From Propionibacteriaceae bacterium (GTDB lineage Bacteria > Actinomycetota > Actinomycetes > Propionibacteriales > Propionibacteriaceae): 5,916 nt of DNA. The notes under the pieces were generated by a model. The model was not told where the DNA came from and did not search any database. It was given only the letters and a program-made list of their open reading frames with translations. The stretch is from assembly GCA_031272685.1 (NCBI GenBank), contig JAISTI010000003.1, forward strand, positions 1-5,916, written 5' to 3'. A program made the translations under genes and the position numbers. This document shows, piece after piece, positions 1-5,916 of this stretch (position 1 is the first letter of the stretch; every line of letters begins with the position of its first letter).

Positions 1-620
1 CACCAGCCGCCGGGCGCCCAGCGAAATGGCCAGCGCGGCGGCGGCGGTGTCGGCGTTCACGTTGTAGACCTGCCCGTCCGGGCCGGGGGCGACGGTGGCG
101 ACCACCGGCACCCGGCCGGCTTCGATGAGGTCGAGCACCGCTTCGGGGCGCACCGCTGCCACGTCCCCCACCAGGCCGAGGTCGATTTCCTCGCCGTCCA
201 CGGTGAGCTGCTGCGGCTTGGCGGTGAACAGATTCGCGTCTTCGCCGGAAAGCCCGACGGCCAGCGGCCCGTGCTCGTTCACCAGCCCGACCAGCTCGCG
301 GTTGACCTGCCCCATCAGCACCATCCGCACCACGTCCATGGCCTCGGGGGTGGTCACCCGCAGCCCGGCGCGGAATTCGGAGTCGATGCCCAGGCGCCCC
401 AGCATGGACGAAATCTGCGGGCCGCCGCCGTGCACCACCACGGGGCGCATCCCGGCCAGCCGCAGGAAGGCGATGTCGGCGGCGAAAGCCCTTTTCAACT
501 CGTCGTTGACCATGGCGTTGCCGCCGTATTTCACCACGATGAGCGTGCCTTGGGAGTTTTCCATCCAGGGCAGCGCCTCAACCAGGATTTCCGCCTTGGC
601 GGCGGCTTGCGCGTCTTTGC

Positions 621-624
<4 letters not shown>
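1..624 (-). CDS. argB: Acetylglutamate kinase (N-acetyl-L-glutamate 5-kinase), N-terminal 208 residues, C-terminus beyond left window edge
   Basis: ArgB phosphorylates N-acetyl-L-glutamate with ATP, the second step of arginine synthesis, in the cytoplasm. I translated the complement from the ATG at 624-622; it stays open to base 1 (208 codons). Visible amino-acid-kinase motifs are VKYGGNAM (residues 31-38, with catalytic Lys32 and a glycine loop), HGGGPQI (65-71, substrate and phosphate binding), FRAGLRVT (84-91, substrate arginine) and NVNAD (188-192). Family members are about 290-300 residues, so roughly 85-90 C-terminal residues lie outside the window. Residues 1-22 form a predicted N-terminal helix ([11 protein letters not shown]) of the type found in hexameric, arginine-inhibited kinases; feedback inhibition is therefore inferred. 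The start overlaps the argJ stop as ATGA, with a GGAG ribosome site 8 bases upstream. Identity is near certain; only the missing end is unseen. Confidence 0.97.
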
Positions 625-2833
<2,209 letters not shown>

Positions 2834-2887
2834 ATCGCTGTGCCGAGGAGTCTCCGGCGCCGGTTCGGGGTTCGCCGCTCCCGTGCG

Positions 2888-3667
2888 CTAGAGCAGCGGA
2901 ATTAAGTCTTGGACGGAATCCAGGGTGCGGCTGGGCCGGTAGGGGAATTTGCCGATGGTGTCGGCGGTGGTGGAGCCGGTGAGCACCAGTACGGTGTGCA
3001 GGCCGGCCTCCATGCCGGCGACGATGTCGGTGTCCATGGTGTCGCCGATCATGCCGGTGGATTCGGAGTGGGCGTGGATGCGGTTCAGCGCGTAGCGGAA
3101 CATCACCGGGTTGGGCTTGCCCACCACGTAGGGCGAGCGGCCGGTGGCGGTGGTGATCATCGCGGCGATGGCGCCGGTGGCGGGCAGCGGGCCGTCTGGG
3201 GACGGGCCGGTGGTGTCCGGGTTGGTTACGATGAAGCGCGCCCCGTCGATAATCAGGCGGATGGCCTTGGTGATGGCCTCGAAAGAATAGGTGCGGGTGT
3301 CGCCGATGACGACGAAATCGGGGTCGATGTCCGTCATGACGAATCCCGCCTCGTGCATAGCCGTAGTCAGGCCGACCTCGCCGACCACGAAAGCCGTCTT
3401 CTCGCCGTGCTGGTTGGCCAGGAAGTCGGCGGTGGCCAGGGCGGAGGTCCAGATGTTCTCTTCCGGGATTTCCAGGCCGGAGCGCTGCAGCCGGGCGGAG
3501 AGGTCGCGCGGGGTGAACAGCGAGTTGTTGGTGAGCACCAGGAACCGCCGCCCCCGCTCTTTGAACTTGGCGATCAGTTCGGACGCGCCGGGCAGCGCCT
3601 CTTCTTCGTGGACGAGCACGCCGTCCATGTCGGTGAGCCAGCATTCCAATTCCGCGGGATTCCTCAT
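2888..3667 (-). CDS. HAD-IIA (NagD-like) family phosphatase, substrate unknown
   Basis: This 259-residue protein belongs to the HAD superfamily, subfamily IIA (NagD/PNPase-like), which are cytoplasmic Mg-dependent phosphatases acting on small phosphorylated metabolites. Motif I is DMDGVL (Asp13 nucleophile, Asp15 acid/base). Motif II is LTNNS (Thr46-Asn47-Asn48), the TNN form typical of this subfamily. Motif III Lys184 lies in VGKPNP, and motif IV is GDTMDTDI (Asp209, Asp214). All catalytic residues are present and the length is normal. The cap domain lies between motifs II and III. The ATG at 3667 is the only usable start, because an in-frame stop lies five codons upstream (3682-3680). No good ribosome site precedes it. 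It is divergent from serS and points toward argC, 84 bases away. The family has members acting on nucleotides, pyridoxal phosphate and glycerol phosphate, and sequence alone does not choose among them. Confidence 0.92.
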   Translation of the reverse strand: MRNPAELECWLTDMDGVLVHEEEALPGASELIAKFKERGRRFLVLTNNSLFTPRDLSARLQRSGLEIPEENIWTSALATADFLANQHGEKTAFVVGEVGLTTAMHEAGFVMTDIDPDFVVIGDTRTYSFEAITKAIRLIIDGARFIVTNPDTTGPSPDGPLPATGAIAAMITTATGRSPYVVGKPNPVMFRYALNRIHAHSESTGMIGDTMDTDIVAGMEAGLHTVLVLTGSTTADTIGKFPYRPSRTLDSVQDLIPLL

Positions 3668-3727
3668 GCCCCAAGTCTGTCACTGATTTGCCGGCCGTGG
3701 GCATTTTCGCCGGTAGGCTTGGCCATT
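3668..3727. promoter_or_regulatory. Divergent intergenic region between the HAD gene and serS
   Basis: Only 60 bases separate the two divergent start codons, so promoters for both genes must lie here or reach into the genes. The serS side has a good -10-like hexamer (listed separately). On the HAD side only a weak element is seen, CAGACT at 3678-3673 on the minus strand, 6 bases before its ATG. There is no room for a tRNA-sensing leader such as a T-box. Confidence 0.5.
3714..3719 (+). promoter_or_regulatory. -10 element of serS, predicting a leaderless transcript
   Basis: TAGGCT matches the actinobacterial -10 pattern TANNNT and ends 8 bases before the serS GTG at 3728. With normal -10 to start-site spacing, transcription would begin at about 3726-3728, at or next to the start codon. 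No Shine-Dalgarno sequence is needed and none is present. A clear -35 is missing: TTGCCG at 3688-3693 is 20 bases away, which is too far. Confidence 0.55.
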
Positions 3728-4993
3728 GTGATCGATCCGAAATTGCTGCGCACCGACCCGGACCGCGTCCGCCGCTCCCAAGCGGCCCGCGGCGAGCCGT
3801 CCGGGATTGTGGATGAGCTGCTCGCCGCCGACGCCGCCCGCCGCCAGGCCATCGCGGCCTTCGAAGGGCTGCGCGCCGAGCAGAAGTCCATCGGCAAAGA
3901 GGTGGCCAAGGCCAGCGGAGACGAGAAAGCCCAGCTTTTGGCCCGCACCAAAGCGCTGTCCGAAGACGTGAAAGCCGCGCAGGCGGCCGTCACCGCCGCC
4001 GAGGAATCCTTCGACGTGCTGATGAAGGCCCTGCCGAACCTGGTTTTCGAAGACGTACCGCTGGGCGGCGAAGACGACTTCGTAGTGTTGGAGACGCACG
4101 GCACGCCGCGCGATTTCGCCGCCGAAGGCATCGCCGTCAAAGACCACCTGGAGCTGGGCGAGGCGCTGGGCGCCATCGACGTCGAGCGCGGGGCGAAAGT
4201 CTCCGGATCGCGTTTCTACTTCCTCACCGGAGTCGGCGCGCAGTTGGAGTTCGCGCTTGTCAACCTGGCGATGTCGAAGGCGCTGGCCTGGGGTTTCACC
4301 CCGATTCTCCCGCCGGCGCTGGTCAAGCCCGCCGCGATGGACGGCACTGGCTTCCTTGGCCAGGCGGCCGAAAACGTCTACTATCTGCCGGGCGACGAGC
4401 TGTACCTCGTCGGCACCTCCGAGGTGGCGCTGGCCGCCTACCACTCAGACGAAATTCTGGACGCCAAGACCCTCCCGCGCCTGTATGCGGGCTATTCCCC
4501 CTGCTTCCGCCGGGAGGCCGGCTCGTACGGCAAGGACACCCGGGGCATCTTCCGGGTGCACTGGTTCGACAAGGTGGAGATGTTCGCCTACTGCGCCCCC
4601 GAAGACGCCGAGGCGCTGCACCAGCAGTTGCTGGCCTACGAGAAAGACTTCCTGGAAGCGCTGGAGTTGCCTTACCAGGTGCTCGACGTGGCCGCCGGAG
4701 ACCTCGGCTTGAGCGCGGCGCGCAAATACGACTGCTACGCCTGGTATCCGGCGCAGCAGCGCTACCGCGAGGTCACTTCCACCTCGAACTGCACCGAGTT
4801 CCAGGCCCGCCGCCTGAACGTGCGCATCCGCGACGCGCAAGGCGTGCGCCCGGCCGCCACCCTGAACGGCACGCTCTGCGCCGTCCCGCGCATCATCATC
4901 GCCCTGCTGGAAAACCACCAGCAGGCCGACGGCAGCATCTACGTGCCCCCGGCTCTCCGCCCCTTCCTGGGCGGCCTGGACAAGCTCGCCTGA
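3728..4993 (+). CDS. serS: Seryl-tRNA synthetase (serine--tRNA ligase)
   Basis: SerRS charges tRNA-Ser (and tRNA-Sec where present) with serine using ATP, in the cytoplasm. The protein is 421 residues, the usual bacterial length. Residues 1 to about 110 form the N-terminal tRNA-binding domain, with the long antiparallel coiled-coil arm at roughly 27-100. The class II catalytic core follows. It has the serine-binding TXE motif as Thr230-Ser231-Glu232 in [13 protein letters not shown], motif 2 as [17 protein letters not shown] (Arg261, Glu263), and motif 3 as [17 protein letters not shown] (Arg388). I chose GTG at 3728 because it gives [18 protein letters not shown], the typical actinobacterial N-terminus, and follows a TAGGCT -10 element. 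The frame stays open upstream to 2909, but that stretch is the complement of the HAD gene. One oddity is Trp279 in [11 protein letters not shown], where other SerRS usually have Gln. Confidence 0.98.
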   Translation: MIDPKLLRTDPDRVRRSQAARGEPSGIVDELLAADAARRQAIAAFEGLRAEQKSIGKEVAKASGDEKAQLLARTKALSEDVKAAQAAVTAAEESFDVLMKALPNLVFEDVPLGGEDDFVVLETHGTPRDFAAEGIAVKDHLELGEALGAIDVERGAKVSGSRFYFLTGVGAQLEFALVNLAMSKALAWGFTPILPPALVKPAAMDGTGFLGQAAENVYYLPGDELYLVGTSEVALAAYHSDEILDAKTLPRLYAGYSPCFRREAGSYGKDTRGIFRVHWFDKVEMFAYCAPEDAEALHQQLLAYEKDFLEALELPYQVLDVAAGDLGLSAARKYDCYAWYPAQQRYREVTSTSNCTEFQARRLNVRIRDAQGVRPAATLNGTLCAVPRIIIALLENHQQADGSIYVPPALRPFLGGLDKLA

Positions 4994-5010
4994 GACGGCG
5001 CGTCAGGTTT
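4989..5010 (+). terminator. Possible weak hairpin at the serS/permease convergent stops
   Basis: CCTGA (4989-4993) can pair with TCAGG (5003-5007), plus two further base pairs inside across a small bulge. On the plus strand three T residues follow. The stem contains the stop codons of both convergent genes. It is short and the T run is minimal, so rho-independent termination of serS is only a possibility. On the other strand no T run follows. Confidence 0.25.
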
Positions 5011-5916
5011 CCGCCAGGGCGGCGGTGGGGGCGGAGTTGGCGGCTTTGCGGCCGGGCAGGACGGAGGCCAGGGCGGCGGCGGCCACCGCGGCCAGCACCA
5101 GGCCAATGGTGTAGAGCGCGTCGAAACGCAGCGGGATGTACGAATCGACGGTGCCCTCGGCGCGCAGCATCGAGGCGATCGCCTCCACGCCCAGCCAGGC
5201 GAAAAGCGTTCCCGCCAGCATGCCGACGGCCACGCCCACCACGGCGATTAGCAGTGCCTCCGTCAGCAGCATCGAACGAAGCTGGCCTTTCTGCACGCCC
5301 AGGGCGCGCAGCAGCGCCGTTTCCCGCCCGCGCTCGATCACCGACAAGCTAAGGGTGTTCGCCACCCCGACCAAGGCGATGACCACCGCCACCGCCATCA
5401 GCAAGGTGGCGGAAAGCAGCAGCGAGTCGAAAACCTGCTGGAAAAGCTCCCCCACCTCGGAGTCGAGGTCGGTGCGGGAGGCTACGAAATCCAGGACGAA
5501 TCCGCGTCCGGAGGCCACCCCAACCTGCAGGCAGACGATCAGCGAAATCGCCAGCATCAGCGCCGTCGCGGTGGCCGCCGAGCGGCGCGGGTTCCGCACC
5601 GCGTTCCGGGCGGCGAGCCGGGCAGTCGGGCCGAAAGGCGTGGCGGCCAGCCCCAGCAGCCGCAGGCAGGCAGGGAGATACAGCGGGGCGGCGAAAAACA
5701 ATCCCAGCGCCAGGAAGAAGCAGGCGAGCACCGCCCAGAGCAGCCCGTACGGGTTCGCGTTGAACACCGGCACCGTCAATAACACCCCAATCAGCACCAG
5801 GATTCCGCAGACAACTCCCCGCGCCACCGAAGCCTTGCGGCGCACCGCCGCCGTCGGCACCACGGCCAGCGCTGCCAGCGGCGGCACCCTGGTGGCGCGC
5901 AGCGTGGGCAGCCAAG
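5003..5916 (-). CDS. FtsX/MacB-type ABC transporter permease, C-terminal part, N-terminus beyond right window edge
   Basis: This is the membrane subunit of an ABC transporter of the FtsX/MacB/LolE type, which couples ATP hydrolysis to mechanical work or extrusion at the cell membrane. The reading frame is open to the window edge, giving 304 visible residues; the first, WLPTLRATRVPPLAALA, resembles the segment that closes a first FtsX unit. The GTG at 5887 is therefore internal and not the start. Numbering from 5887, membrane segments lie at about 25-41, 48-72, 104-124, 156-180, 206-232 and 258-277. Typical signatures are LAARNAVRNPRRSAATATAL (91-110), VANTLSLSVIERGRETALLRALG (175-197) and the terminal LPGRKAANSAPTAALAET. 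The layout matches the second half of a two-unit, ten-helix permease. The extracytoplasmic domain between the third and fourth visible helices is only about 30 residues. The ATPase partner is not in the window; the substrate is unknown. Confidence 0.9.
   Translation of the reverse strand, partial: WLPTLRATRVPPLAALAVVPTAAVRRKASVARGVVCGILVLIGVLLTVPVFNANPYGLLWAVLACFFLALGLFFAAPLYLPACLRLLGLAATPFGPTARLAARNAVRNPRRSAATATALMLAISLIVCLQVGVASGRGFVLDFVASRTDLDSEVGELFQQVFDSLLLSATLLMAVAVVIALVGVANTLSLSVIERGRETALLRALGVQKGQLRSMLLTEALLIAVVGVAVGMLAGTLFAWLGVEAIASMLRAEGTVDSYIPLRFDALYTIGLVLAAVAAAALASVLPGRKAANSAPTAALAET

Noticed and set aside
2842..2863. GC-rich inverted repeats (including CCGGCGCCGG at 2854-2863) after the HAD stop, as a terminator
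   Set aside because: The stems are short or imperfect and no T run follows directly on the minus strand. Such palindromes are common by chance at this GC content.
2888..3667. HAD phosphatase as a member of the arginine operon
   Set aside because: It is on the same strand as argC, but the 84-base gap contains an ARG-box-like and promoter-like element, and no arginine step needs this phosphatase. Read-through remains possible.
2909..3727. In-frame upstream extension of serS by about 273 codons
   Set aside because: The extension is the complement of the HAD gene, is glycine- and histidine-rich with no family match I recognise, and the GTG at 3728 gives the standard SerRS N-terminus and length.
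3668..3727. T-box or other riboswitch controlling serS
   Set aside because: Only 60 bases separate the divergent genes and the likely transcription start is at the GTG, leaving no leader to fold.

Overview
The window is high-GC DNA, near 70% by eye, with third codon positions mostly G or C. It carries core housekeeping genes of an actinomycete-type bacterium. The N-terminus of seryl-tRNA synthetase ([18 protein letters not shown]), the HAD-IIA phosphatase and the argCJB order all fit Actinomycetia. An Actinomycetaceae-like host is possible, but I cannot fix the genus from sequence alone.

Layout, left to right. Positions 1-2803, minus strand, hold the start of an arginine biosynthesis operon, transcribed argC -> argJ -> argB. 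Each junction is a 4-base ATGA overlap, and argB is cut by the left window edge. Positions 2804-2887 are the argC upstream region, with a candidate ArgR operator (ARG box) and a promoter-like element. Positions 2888-3667, minus strand, encode a NagD-like HAD-IIA phosphatase. Positions 3668-3727 are a short divergent promoter region. Positions 3728-4993, plus strand, encode serS. Positions 5003-5916, minus strand, encode the C-terminal part of an FtsX/MacB-type ABC transporter permease, cut by the right edge and convergent with serS with only 9 bases between the stops.

How the genes work together. ArgB phosphorylates N-acetylglutamate, ArgC reduces the acyl phosphate to the semialdehyde, and ArgJ moves the acetyl group from N-acetylornithine back to glutamate (the acetyl-recycling route). 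The N-terminal helix on ArgB is the kind seen in arginine-inhibited kinases, so feedback at ArgB plus ArgR repression at argC is the likely control. serS, the HAD gene and the permease have no evident functional link to arginine.

No novel multi-gene system is visible. The points most worth checking are: a very short extracytoplasmic loop in the second FtsX unit; a contrast between first genes without Shine-Dalgarno sequences (serS, argC, HAD) and operon-internal genes with good ones, which suggests leaderless mRNAs; and the candidate ARG box. No stretch of more than 300 bases lacks a gene.
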